Below are positions 1 to 5,578 of a DNA stretch of 10,817 nt, piece after piece. The position numbers and the translations under genes are program-made. The notes below the pieces were generated by a model that was not told the DNA's origin, made no database searches, and saw only the letters and a program-made list of their open reading frames with translations. The DNA is from SG8-41 sp036397875. Its GTDB lineage: Bacteria > Pseudomonadota > Gammaproteobacteria > Burkholderiales > SG8-41. Location of the stretch: the NCBI GenBank assembly GCA_036397875.1, contig DASWIC010000072.1, positions 1-10,817 on the forward strand. The letters run 5' to 3'. Every line of letters begins with the position of its first letter. Position 1 is the stretch's first letter.

Positions 1-50
1 AAATGGAGCGGCCCGGTAGGCGAGGGCGCGAAGCGCCCACGATAGCGCAC
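1..50 (-). CDS. gluQ: Glutamyl-Q tRNA(Asp) synthetase, N-terminal fragment (cut by window edge)
   Basis: Reading leftward from a GTG at 50-48, the 16 complete codons give V-R-Y-R followed by GRFAPSPTGPLH, then the first two bases of a Phe codon. This is the N-terminal signature of the GluRS-like catalytic domain: PSPTGPLHF carries the class I synthetase HIGH-equivalent, and the LHF form is typical of GluQRS (YadB) rather than full-length GluRS (usually LHIG). The family glutamylates the queuosine base at position 34 of tRNA(Asp) in the cytoplasm and lacks the anticodon-binding domain. GTG is chosen because a GAGGG ribosome-binding sequence (59-55) sits 4 bases upstream, no in-frame ATG is near, and family members have only a few residues before GRFAPSP. 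Only the start is visible, so the rest of the protein is inferred. It lies 138 bp downstream of the isomerase on the same strand. Confidence 0.8.
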   Translation of the reverse strand, partial: MRYRGRFAPSPTGPLH

Positions 51-77
51 GGCGCCCTCTAGTATCGAGGCCGCGAA

Positions 78-199
78 GGATGAAGGCGGAAGGCGGAAGG
101 ATGACCCGGTATGGCAAGGATGAAGGCGCGCAAGCACGAGCTCCGCAGTGCGGGATCGGGAATCCGGTCATCCCTCATCGTTCATCCCTCATCCTTGCC
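78..199. repeat. Heptamer-phased repeat element with opposed arrays
   Basis: At 78-105 four heptamers run in phase: GGATGAA, GGCGGAA, a second copy of the latter, and GGATGAC. At 168-195 four heptamers run in the opposite sense, all beginning TCATC. Between them an extra unit at 113-123 (GGCAAGGATGA) is an exact 11-bp inverted match to 189-199 (TCATCCTTGCC), with a 65-base loop. The right array supplies the stop codon of the isomerase (191-189) and its last codons. In leftward transcripts this could fold after the isomerase and act as a weak 3' structure, but there is no U-run to call a terminator. Related arrays occur at 2563, 3937 and 4372. Confidence 0.6.
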
Positions 200-1016
200 C
201 TTCGACTTCGGCGAGCAGCTTCCGCGTCGCGACGGCGGCTTCGCGCGCGACCTCCTCCGGCGGCCTGGCCCAATATTCGGGATTGGGCGCTTCGTAGCTC
301 AGAAATCCGGTGTAATGCTTCTCCTGCAGGAGCTGGAAGACCTCGCGCCAGCGCACTTTCCCGCGCCCGGGCAGCAGGCGGTCGGTGGGCCGCTTTGCCG
401 CCGAAGCGGGGCCGGCCGGCACATCGCTGTACTGAAAAGCGAAAATCTCCCCGGGAGCAACATCCTCGAAGCCGCGGCCGCCTCCGCCGCTGCGCTCGAG
501 GTGGTAGGTGTCGAGCAGCAGTCCACAATTCGGGTGGTCCGCCTGCGCCACGACTTCGCGGCCCGCCTCCAGGCTGTTGATAACGGCGTGCGCCGAGTTG
601 AACTCGAGTGCGAAACGCACCCCGTGTGCCTTCGCGATTTCGCCGCCTTCCCGGAAATTGGCGGCGCCCTCGCGCAGCGTGCCCGGCGGGTTCTGTCCCG
701 GCGCGATCATTACGAGATCGCAGCCCAGCGCGACGGCGTTGGCGCAGGTCTCGTCGAGCACCTTCAGCAGCAGCCTCTTCTCCTGTCCTTTGGCGAAGAT
801 CAGGCCGTATTCGGTTCCCACGCACGCGACCTTGAGGCCGCTCGAGCGCACCAGCTTGAGGACCTGCGCGTTGGTCATGCCCGCCTCGAAGCAACGGGCG
901 AAATCCACGCGGCGCAGCTCGATCGCGTTCCAACTGCCCTTCTTCGCGGCGTCGAGCGCGGCGGGCAGGGGCGTCGTGTCGAGCGTCCACGTGTGCAGCG
1001 CGAGGCGGTTCTGCAT
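189..1016 (-). CDS. Sugar phosphate isomerase/epimerase-like TIM-barrel protein
   Basis: The 275-residue protein looks like the xylose isomerase-like TIM-barrel superfamily (AP endonuclease 2 fold), whose cytoplasmic members isomerise, epimerise or dehydrate sugars and keto-polyols using a divalent metal. Metal-ligand positions of the family can be proposed: E138 in LEFN, D169 and H172 in LLLDTYHL, and E242 in SYEAPNP. PGRGKVRW at 216-223 is a familiar late-barrel motif. There is no signal peptide. The ATG at 1016 is chosen because the protein then begins MQNRLALHTWTL, a normal first barrel strand. The open frame continues upstream to 1163 but would run into the binding-protein gene. That gene ends 77 bp upstream on the same strand, so co-transcription is likely, and the pair may take up and convert one carbon compound (inference). 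The stop lies inside a repeat array. The exact substrate cannot be told. Confidence 0.82.
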   Translation of the reverse strand: MQNRLALHTWTLDTTPLPAALDAAKKGSWNAIELRRVDFARCFEAGMTNAQVLKLVRSSGLKVACVGTEYGLIFAKGQEKRLLLKVLDETCANAVALGCDLVMIAPGQNPPGTLREGAANFREGGEIAKAHGVRFALEFNSAHAVINSLEAGREVVAQADHPNCGLLLDTYHLERSGGGGRGFEDVAPGEIFAFQYSDVPAGPASAAKRPTDRLLPGRGKVRWREVFQLLQEKHYTGFLSYEAPNPEYWARPPEEVAREAAVATRKLLAEVEGQG

Positions 1017-1093
1017 CCGGCTCGTCGATCCACCGGCGGGATGAACCGGCGCGGACTGGCGTTGATCGCCTTTCACCTGCCACCCGTCGTTCG

Positions 1094-2071
1094 TCAAAAC
1101 TGGACCTTGATGCCCGCTTGTTTCACCAACTTTACCCACTTCGCAAGATCGGAGCGGATCCACGCCCCGAGCTCCGCGCTGGTGCTCGGCCGCACCTCGG
1201 CCCCGAGCGAAGTGAAGCGCTCCTTGATGGCCGGCGCACCGAGCACTTTGACCAGCGCGGCGTTCAGTTTCTGGACGATTTCGCGCGAAGTTGCAGCGGG
1301 CGCAAGCACCCCGGTCACCGTGCTCTCATCGAAGCCCGGCACGCCGGATTCGGCGAGCGTCGGCACTTCGGGGAGCTGGTCGGAACGCTTCGCCGTCGTC
1401 ACCGCGATCGCGCGGATCCTGCCGGCGCGAATGTACGGGAGCGCGGAAGAGATCTGGTCCACGTGCGCGAAGACGTGGCCCGCCAGCAGATCCACGAGCG
1501 AAGGGCCGCTGCCCTTGTACGGAATGAGGGTCATGCGAATCCCGGTGGAGATCATGAACAGCTCGGTGATCAGATGATTGGTGGTGCCCACGCCGGTGTT
1601 CGCCATGAGGAGCCTGCCGCCCTGCGCCTTCGCGACCGCGATGAATTCCTTCGTCGTCTTCGCCGGGAGCGAGGGGTGGACGACGAGCGCCAGCGGCACG
1701 ACAGCGACTCGACCCACCGGGGCGAGATCGCGCACAATATCGTAGGGCAGCTTCGGGTACAGCGCGGGACCGTTCACCATCACGCTGCTGGAGGCCAGGA
1801 GCAGCGTGTAGCCGTCAGGCGCGGCCTTCGCGACATGATCGGTCCCGATGCTGCCGCCGGGTCCACCGGAGCGATTTTCGACGACCACCTGCTGGCCAAG
1901 CTCGGCGCTCAACGGCTGGGCGACGCTCCTGGCGGTGATGTCCACGTTGCCTCCCGGAGCGAACGGCACGATCATGCGGATCGCGCGCGTTGGATAAGTC
2001 TGGGCGACGCTGACCGAAGAAGCGCAAAGCAGGGCGATGGCGGCGACCGTAATGGCGACGGCACGTGTCAT
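1094..2071 (-). CDS. Bug/TctC-family tripartite tricarboxylate transporter substrate-binding protein
   Basis: The 325-residue periplasmic binding protein has a Sec signal peptide (basic MTR, hydrophobic core, probable cleavage after SVA at residue 23). Mature-protein hallmarks of the Bug family follow: YPTRAIRMIVPFAPGG near the N-terminus, VVENRSGGPGG, then AAPDGYTLLLAS. Family members bind carboxylates, amides or aromatic acids and hand them to a TctA/TctB membrane pair. No tctA or tctB is in view, so it is an orphan binding protein here, as is common in Betaproteobacteria. The ATG at 2071 is well supported by a strong AGGGAGGA sequence 7 bases upstream. LLC in the signal peptide is not a proper lipobox. 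It is the first gene of a leftward pair with the isomerase. The ligand is unknown. Confidence 0.93.
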   Translation of the reverse strand: MTRAVAITVAAIALLCASSVSVAQTYPTRAIRMIVPFAPGGNVDITARSVAQPLSAELGQQVVVENRSGGPGGSIGTDHVAKAAPDGYTLLLASSSVMVNGPALYPKLPYDIVRDLAPVGRVAVVPLALVVHPSLPAKTTKEFIAVAKAQGGRLLMANTGVGTTNHLITELFMISTGIRMTLIPYKGSGPSLVDLLAGHVFAHVDQISSALPYIRAGRIRAIAVTTAKRSDQLPEVPTLAESGVPGFDESTVTGVLAPAATSREIVQKLNAALVKVLGAPAIKERFTSLGAEVRPSTSAELGAWIRSDLAKWVKLVKQAGIKVQF

Positions 2072-2078
2072 GAGATGA

Positions 2079-2108
2079 TCCTCCCTAGTCGAATTGCAGC
2101 CTATTCTA
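2079..2108 (-). promoter_or_regulatory. Ribosome-binding site and possible -10 box for the Bug-protein gene
   Basis: On the minus strand, AGGGAGGA (2086-2079) lies 7 bases before the ATG at 2071 and is the clearest ribosome-binding site in the window. Further upstream TAGAAT (2108-2103) differs from the sigma-70 -10 consensus at one position. No convincing -35 box is found 16-18 bp further upstream, where the palindromic repeat begins. The ribosome-binding site is firm; the promoter call is weak. Confidence 0.45.
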
Positions 2109-2132
2109 CGAGCTTTGCCGCGCTACAGGCCC

Positions 2133-2159
2133 GTCATTCCGGCGGAGGCCGGAATCCAG
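2133..2159 (+). repeat. 27-bp palindromic repeat, copy R1
   Basis: The copy begins GTCATTCC and ends GGAATCCAG. Arms ATTCCGGC (2136-2143) and GCCGGAAT (2148-2155) form a perfect 8-bp stem with loop GGAG. It is the upstream member of the pair flanking the GIY-YIG gene and ends 28 bp before that gene's ATG. The other copies are at 2479-2505 (opposite orientation), 8709-8735 (same) and 8769-8795 (opposite). Confidence 0.75.
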
Positions 2160-2187
2160 TAGATTCTACCCAAGGACATTTCTCTCC

Positions 2188-2478
2188 ATGCCAAAGCAAC
2201 CGTGCGTCTATATTGTGGCCAGCCGTCGTAATGGAACGCTTTACGTCGGCGTGACCTCGAATTTGGTGAAACGCATCTGGGAGCACAAGAGCGAAGTTAT
2301 CCAAGGATTCACCGCGCGCTATCGCGTGCACACTTTGGTGTGGTTCGAACAACACGATACGATGGAATCCGCCATTGCCCGAGAGAAAGCGATCAAAGAA
2401 TGGAAGCGACACTGGAAGCTGAAATTGATCGAGAGGCAGAATCCGAAATGGCGGGACTTATCTGCCGAAATTATCTGA
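2188..2478 (+). CDS. Small GIY-YIG (URI-domain) nuclease-like protein
   Basis: The 96-residue protein consists of one GIY-YIG domain, the fold of homing endonucleases and the UvrC N-terminus. Visible motifs are VYIV (Y8, the GIY equivalent), LYVGVT (Y19, the YIG equivalent), the probable catalytic R29 in LVKRIWEHK, the probable metal-binding E66 in AIAREKAIKEWKR, and the closing NPKWRDL at 85-91 typical of the small stand-alone COG2827-like proteins. No DNA-recognition domain is attached, so DNA targeting is unknown and could depend on the flanking palindromes. The ATG at 2188 is preceded by AAGGA (2172-2176) with a long 11-base gap. The gene is clearly lower in GC than its neighbours. A palindromic repeat starts on the base after its stop and another ends 28 bp before its start. 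The family assignment is firm; the biological role is not known. Confidence 0.9.
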   Translation: MPKQPCVYIVASRRNGTLYVGVTSNLVKRIWEHKSEVIQGFTARYRVHTLVWFEQHDTMESAIAREKAIKEWKRHWKLKLIERQNPKWRDLSAEII

Positions 2479-2505
2479 CTGGACCCCGGCGTACGCCGGG
2501 GTGAC
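2479..2505 (-). repeat. 27-bp palindromic repeat, copy R2
   Basis: On the plus strand it begins CTGGACCCC and ends GGGGTGAC, the reverse complement of the R1 layout. The core 2484-2501 is a perfect 18-bp palindrome (CCCCGGCGT and its complement). It starts on the base after the GIY-YIG stop codon, so in transcripts it would form a hairpin at the gene end. There is no following U-run, so it is better called a structured repeat than a terminator. Confidence 0.75.
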
Positions 2506-2562
2506 GGAACCTGGCGATGGTTGAAACACATAGCGTCGTGACCGTCGATGGCGGCGCCATGG

Positions 2563-2580
2563 AATGATGAATGATGAATC
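2563..2580 (+). repeat. Short heptamer array upstream of ndh
   Basis: AATGATG occurs twice in tandem (2563-2569, 2570-2576), followed by AATC. It has the same 7-bp period and GATGA core as the arrays at 78, 3937 and 4372. Its ATGs are in frame with ndh and give a spurious N-terminal extension. No opposing array is visible within this gap. Confidence 0.45.
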
Positions 2581-2608
2581 AGGCACTCAAACAATCTGGG
2601 GCGGGGTC

Positions 2609-3913
2609 GTGCACCAGATCGTGATCGTTGGGGGAGGGGCGGGAGGACTGGAGCTTGCCACCCGCCTGGGCGACACGCTCGGTCGCAAGGGCCGCGCGCG
2701 CGTGACATTGATCGACCGCTCGCGCACGCACCTGTGGAAGCCGCTGCTGCACGAATTCGCGGCGGGCAGCATGGACCTCGATCACCACGCGCTCGACTAC
2801 CTGGCGCAGGCACGCTGGCACCACTTCCGCTTCCAGCTCGGCGAGATGGACGGCCTCGACCGTGGCCGCAAGGTCGTGCAGGTCGCGCGCACGCTCGACG
2901 AGGACGGGCGCGAGCTGATTCCCCGCCGCGAGATCCCCTACGACACGCTCGTGATGGCGATCGGCAGCCAGTCCAACGACTTTGGCACGCCGGGCGCGCT
3001 CGAGCATGCCATCAGCCTCGACACGGCGGCGCAGGCGGAGCGATTCCACCAATTGCTGGTCAACGCCTGCATCCGGGCCAATGCCCAGCGTGAGCCGCTA
3101 GCGCCCGAGCAGCTGAAAGTCGCCATCATCGGCGCCGGGGCGACCGGCGTCGAGCTCGCGGCGGAATTGCACAAGACCACGCGCGAGCTGGTCGCCTACG
3201 GGCTGGACAAGATCAATCCCGAGAAGGACGTTCGGTTGACGATCATCGAGGCGGCGCCGCGCATCCTGCCCGCGGTGCCGGAACGGGTGTCGAAGGCAGC
3301 GGCCGAGCTGCTGCGCGGTCTCAATGTCCGCGTGCTCACCGGCGAGCGCGTGACGGAGGTGCGGCAGCACGGCGTCTGGACCGCGAGCGGCAAGCGGATC
3401 CCGGCCGAATTGACGGTGTGGGCCGCCGGCATCAAGGCGCCCGATTTCCTCAAGGACATCGGCGGCCTCGAGTCGAACCGCCTGAACCAGCTCGTCGTGA
3501 AGCAGACGCTCGACACCACGCGCGATCCCGATATCTTCGCCATCGGCGATTGCGCGGGCTGCCCGTGGCCGGGACGCAGCCGCGACGTGCCGCCGACCGC
3601 GCAGGCGGCGCATCAGCAGGCGTCGCATCTCGCGCGCATGCTGCCGCGCCGGCTCGCCGGCAAGCCGCTCAAGCCCTGGGGCTACCGCGACTTCGGCTCG
3701 CTGGTCTCGTTCGGGGAGTACTCCACGATCGGCAGCCTGATGGGCGCGCTGCTCGGCGGCACGATCTTCATCGAGGGGCTGTTCGCGCGCTTCATGTACA
3801 TCTCGCTCTACCGCATGCACGTTTACGCGCTGCACGGCTTCGCCAAGATGGCTTTCGACACGCTGGCGAAGCTCATCACGCGGCGCACGGAGCCGCGAGT
3901 GAAGCTGCACTGA
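2609..3913 (+). CDS. ndh: Type II NADH dehydrogenase (NADH:quinone oxidoreductase)
   Basis: The 434-residue protein (from the chosen start) is a single-subunit, non-proton-pumping NADH dehydrogenase that passes electrons from NADH through FAD to quinone at the inner face of the membrane. Two Rossmann motifs are present: IVIVGGGAGG for FAD (about residues 4-13) and VAIIGAGATG for NADH (about 171-180), with an acidic E at about 214 ending the second strand, as expected for NAD. AIGDCAG (about 312-318) is the second FAD contact, and AQAAHQQ (about 331-337) is the quinone-site motif of the family. The C-terminus (about 375-420) holds hydrophobic/amphipathic stretches that would anchor it to the membrane. 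The GTG at 2609 is preferred because it places VHQIVIVGGG at the N-terminus as in relatives. An in-frame ATG at 2564 would add 15 residues encoded by the heptamer repeat and has no ribosome-binding site. It stands alone, 85 bp before the thioredoxin gene. Confidence 0.93.
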   Translation: MHQIVIVGGGAGGLELATRLGDTLGRKGRARVTLIDRSRTHLWKPLLHEFAAGSMDLDHHALDYLAQARWHHFRFQLGEMDGLDRGRKVVQVARTLDEDGRELIPRREIPYDTLVMAIGSQSNDFGTPGALEHAISLDTAAQAERFHQLLVNACIRANAQREPLAPEQLKVAIIGAGATGVELAAELHKTTRELVAYGLDKINPEKDVRLTIIEAAPRILPAVPERVSKAAAELLRGLNVRVLTGERVTEVRQHGVWTASGKRIPAELTVWAAGIKAPDFLKDIGGLESNRLNQLVVKQTLDTTRDPDIFAIGDCAGCPWPGRSRDVPPTAQAAHQQASHLARMLPRRLAGKPLKPWGYRDFGSLVSFGEYSTIGSLMGALLGGTIFIEGLFARFMYISLYRMHVYALHGFAKMAFDTLAKLITRRTEPRVKLH

Positions 3914-3936
3914 CGCGCGGCTTCACGTGGGAATAC

Positions 3937-3971
3937 GGGATGACGGATGAGGGAAACCCTCGTGATATGAT
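3937..3971 (+). promoter_or_regulatory. Heptamer repeat, hairpin and extended -10 box before thioredoxin
   Basis: GGGATGA and CGGATGA (3937-3950) are two in-phase heptamers of the dispersed repeat. They run into a small hairpin, GAGGG (3949-3953) and CCCTC (3957-3961) with an AAA loop. Next comes TGATATGAT (3963-3971), an extended -10 promoter box with a hexamer (TATGAT) one base from consensus. The only -35-like sequence, ATGACG at 3940-3945, is 20 bp away and so poorly spaced. A transcript starting near 3978 would have a leader of about 20 bases. The promoter is plausible but unproven. Confidence 0.35.
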
Positions 3972-3998
3972 GCGCGGCCCTTTCTGCCGGCGCCCGTG

Positions 3999-4373
3999 AT
4001 GGCCACTGTCGAGCTCACCAAGGAGAATTTCGAGGAGACCGTGACCCGGAACGGGATGGTCATTGTCGACTTCTGGGCTCCGTGGTGCGGGCCGTGCCGG
4101 AGCTTTGCGCCGGTATTCGAGGCGGCTTCCGAGCAGCATCGGGACATCGTGTTCGGAAGAGTCAACGCCGATAACGAGCAGGAGCTGGCGGCGGCATTCA
4201 GCGTTCGCTCGATCCCGTTCGTCATGTTGTTTCGCGAGAAGGTGGTCCTCTTTGCCCAGGCCGGCGCGCTGCCGGCCGCGGGACTGGAGAGCGTCATCGG
4301 CCAGGCGCGCGCGCTCGACATGGCGCAGGTCCATCAGGAAATTGCCGCGCAGCAGGCCCAGCAGCAACAATGA
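3999..4373 (+). CDS. Thioredoxin-family protein (WCGPC)
   Basis: The 124-residue cytoplasmic thioredoxin has the active site FWAPWCGPC with cysteines at 30 and 33 and the cis-proline P73 in RSIPFVMLF. The fold is complete and close to the usual length of about 108, with an extra C-terminal helix and a Gln-rich tail (QQAQQQQ) not found in classical TrxA. It would reduce disulfides using thioredoxin reductase, or act as a dedicated thiol reductase. The ATG at 3999 is chosen; a GTG directly before it (3996) is in frame but gives only one more residue. No clear ribosome-binding site is visible upstream. It is followed by a hairpin-rich repeat that overlaps its stop codon, so it is probably a single-gene unit. 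Confidence 0.92.
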   Translation: MATVELTKENFEETVTRNGMVIVDFWAPWCGPCRSFAPVFEAASEQHRDIVFGRVNADNEQELAAAFSVRSIPFVMLFREKVVLFAQAGALPAAGLESVIGQARALDMAQVHQEIAAQQAQQQQ

Positions 4374-4447
4374 TGATTGCGGGACGATGAATGCGGAATG
4401 AGATCCGCATTTCCTGCGGTTCATCGTTCATAATTCGTCATTCGCCA
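4372..4447. repeat. Heptamer-phased repeat element with nested hairpins
   Basis: Four heptamers (GATGATT, GCGGGAC and two relatives, 4372-4399) face four reversed heptamers beginning TTCATCG at 4420 and ending at 4447. Nested pairing is possible: CGATGAA (4385-4391) with TTCATCG (4420-4426), or AATGCGGA (4390-4397) with TCCGCATT (4404-4411), which share two bases. The left array overlaps the thioredoxin stop codon (4371-4373). It is a candidate boundary between the thioredoxin transcript and the pump operon, but no U-run supports a classical terminator. The 7-bp period matches the array at 78-195. Confidence 0.6.
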
Positions 4448-4486
4448 TTGCCCTTTGGGCCCCGAGCGGGCAGGCAGGAACCTTCC

Positions 4487-5560
4487 ATGATCCTGAAGCG
4501 CGTGTGCGGTATCGCGTTGTCGGGCCTCCTCGCGTTCGTGCCGGCGGTGCAAGCGCAGCCGTCCAAGGCCAAGCCGGCGGGGCTGCCGGTCAAGGCAGCG
4601 CCGGTGAGGGTCGGTACAGTCACCCAGGACGTCACGGCGGTTGGAACGCTGCTCGCGAACGAATCCGTGATGATCCGTCCCGAGGTCGCGGGCCGGGTCG
4701 CGGCGATCCATTTCAACGAAGGCCAGGCGGTCGCGGCGGGCGCGCGGCTGGTCGTGCTCGACGCCGCCGAAGTCCGCGCCCAGCTCGACGCGAGCCGTGC
4801 GGACGAGCGGCTGACCGCGCAGCGCGCGGACCGCGCGGCCGAGCTCTTCAAGAAGAACTTCATCAGCCAGCAGGCGCTCGAAGACGCGCGCGAGGCCCAC
4901 AAGAAGGCCACCGCGCAGCGCCAGGAGAACGAGGCGCGGTTCTCGAAGGCCGATATCCGCGCGCCGTTCGCCGGCATCGTCGGGCTGCGCCAGGTGAGTC
5001 CCGGTGCCTACCTCAAGGCGGGCGATGACATCGTGCGGCTCGACATGATCGACGCGGTGAAGCTCGATTTCCGCGTGCCCGAGGTCTATCTCGGCAGGAT
5101 CCGCCGCGACCAGCCGGTCACGGTGCGGGTGGACGCGTTTCCCGGCGAGGAATTCACCGGACGGGTGTACGCGGTCGAGACCACGGTGGACGAAAGAACG
5201 CGCACCGTGCTGCTGCGCGGGCGCGTCGAGAACCGGGGCGCGCGACTGCGGCCGGGCATGTTCGCGCGGGTGACGCTCGAGTTGGGGACGACCGATAAAG
5301 CCGTTCTGGTGCCGGAGCAGGCGATCGTGCCGCGCGGCGGACGGAATTTCGTGTTCCGCGTGGTCGACGGCAAGGCGGCGCTTACCGAAGTTGCGCTGGG
5401 GGCACGGAGCCCCGGTCAGGTCGAGATCGTCAAGGGCGTGAAGCCCGGCGAACAGGTGGTGACCGACGGCCAGATCAGGCTCCAGGACGGCGTGCCGGTG
5501 ATGGTGCTGCCCGACAAGCCGCGGCCGACGGCATCCCCGTCGTCGCCCAAGGGATCCTGA
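4487..5560 (+). CDS. RND efflux periplasmic membrane fusion protein (HlyD/MdtA-like)
   Basis: The 357-residue adaptor would bridge the inner-membrane RND pump to an outer-membrane channel. A signal peptide (MILKR, then a hydrophobic stretch, cleavage after VQA at 23) exports it; no lipobox cysteine is suitably placed. Domains in order: barrel-sandwich first half (about 50-92, with GRVAAIHFNEGQAV), a short alpha-hairpin (about 95-150, including LFKKNFISQQALEDAR), second half (KADIRAPFAGIVGLR, about 155-187), beta-barrel (about 195-266, with LRPGMFARVTLELG), and the membrane-proximal domain (about 272-341). The ATG at 4487 has AGGAA 6 bases upstream. An in-frame ATG at 4391 would add 32 residues read from the repeat element and would bury the signal peptide, so it is rejected. 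The pump gene follows after 18 bp. Confidence 0.93.
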   Translation: MILKRVCGIALSGLLAFVPAVQAQPSKAKPAGLPVKAAPVRVGTVTQDVTAVGTLLANESVMIRPEVAGRVAAIHFNEGQAVAAGARLVVLDAAEVRAQLDASRADERLTAQRADRAAELFKKNFISQQALEDAREAHKKATAQRQENEARFSKADIRAPFAGIVGLRQVSPGAYLKAGDDIVRLDMIDAVKLDFRVPEVYLGRIRRDQPVTVRVDAFPGEEFTGRVYAVETTVDERTRTVLLRGRVENRGARLRPGMFARVTLELGTTDKAVLVPEQAIVPRGGRNFVFRVVDGKAALTEVALGARSPGQVEIVKGVKPGEQVVTDGQIRLQDGVPVMVLPDKPRPTASPSSPKGS

Positions 5561-5578
5561 TCATCCATCGTCCCTCGC

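Larger units (their letters stand above)
2133..2505. mobile_element. Candidate palindrome-bounded GIY-YIG unit (373 bp)
   Basis: Two 27-bp palindromic repeats in inverted orientation (R1 at 2133-2159, R2 at 2479-2505) bracket a single GIY-YIG gene with almost no spare sequence: 28 bp on the left and none on the right, where R2 starts on the base after the stop codon. The gene is about 52% GC by hand count over 2221-2460, against 72% in a sample of the pump gene (6361-6420). No target-site duplication was found by eye. The layout recalls REP palindromes paired with a RAYT nuclease, but with a different nuclease fold. Calling it a mobile unit is an inference from structure. Confidence 0.4.

Noticed and set aside
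78..195. A CRISPR array.
   Set aside because: Units are 7 bp without unique spacers of constant length and reverse orientation within the element.
111..1577. A 488-codon plus-strand frame opposite the isomerase and Bug-protein genes.
   Set aside because: It has no domain and overlaps two well-recognised minus-strand genes, so it is an antisense shadow.
2014..2071. Lipoprotein signal (LLC) in the Bug protein.
   Set aside because: The residue before Cys is Leu, not Gly, Ala or Ser, and a normal SVA cleavage site follows.
2484..2501. R2 palindrome as an intrinsic terminator of the GIY-YIG gene.
   Set aside because: The stem is strong but no T-run follows on either strand, and the same palindrome occurs at places that are not gene ends.
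2521..2549. TTGAAA at 2521-2526 as the -35 box of an ndh promoter.
   Set aside because: The -35 match is good, but the sequence 16-18 bp downstream does not resemble a -10 box.
2564..2608. ATG at 2564 as the ndh start.
   Set aside because: The 15 added residues come from the heptamer array and have no ribosome-binding site, while the GTG at 2609 gives the family N-terminus. Some doubt remains because the GTG also has only a weak GGGG upstream.
3098..3910. A 270-codon minus-strand frame inside ndh.
   Set aside because: Its composition is Arg/His/Asp-rich without motifs, and it is opposite a clearly conserved gene.
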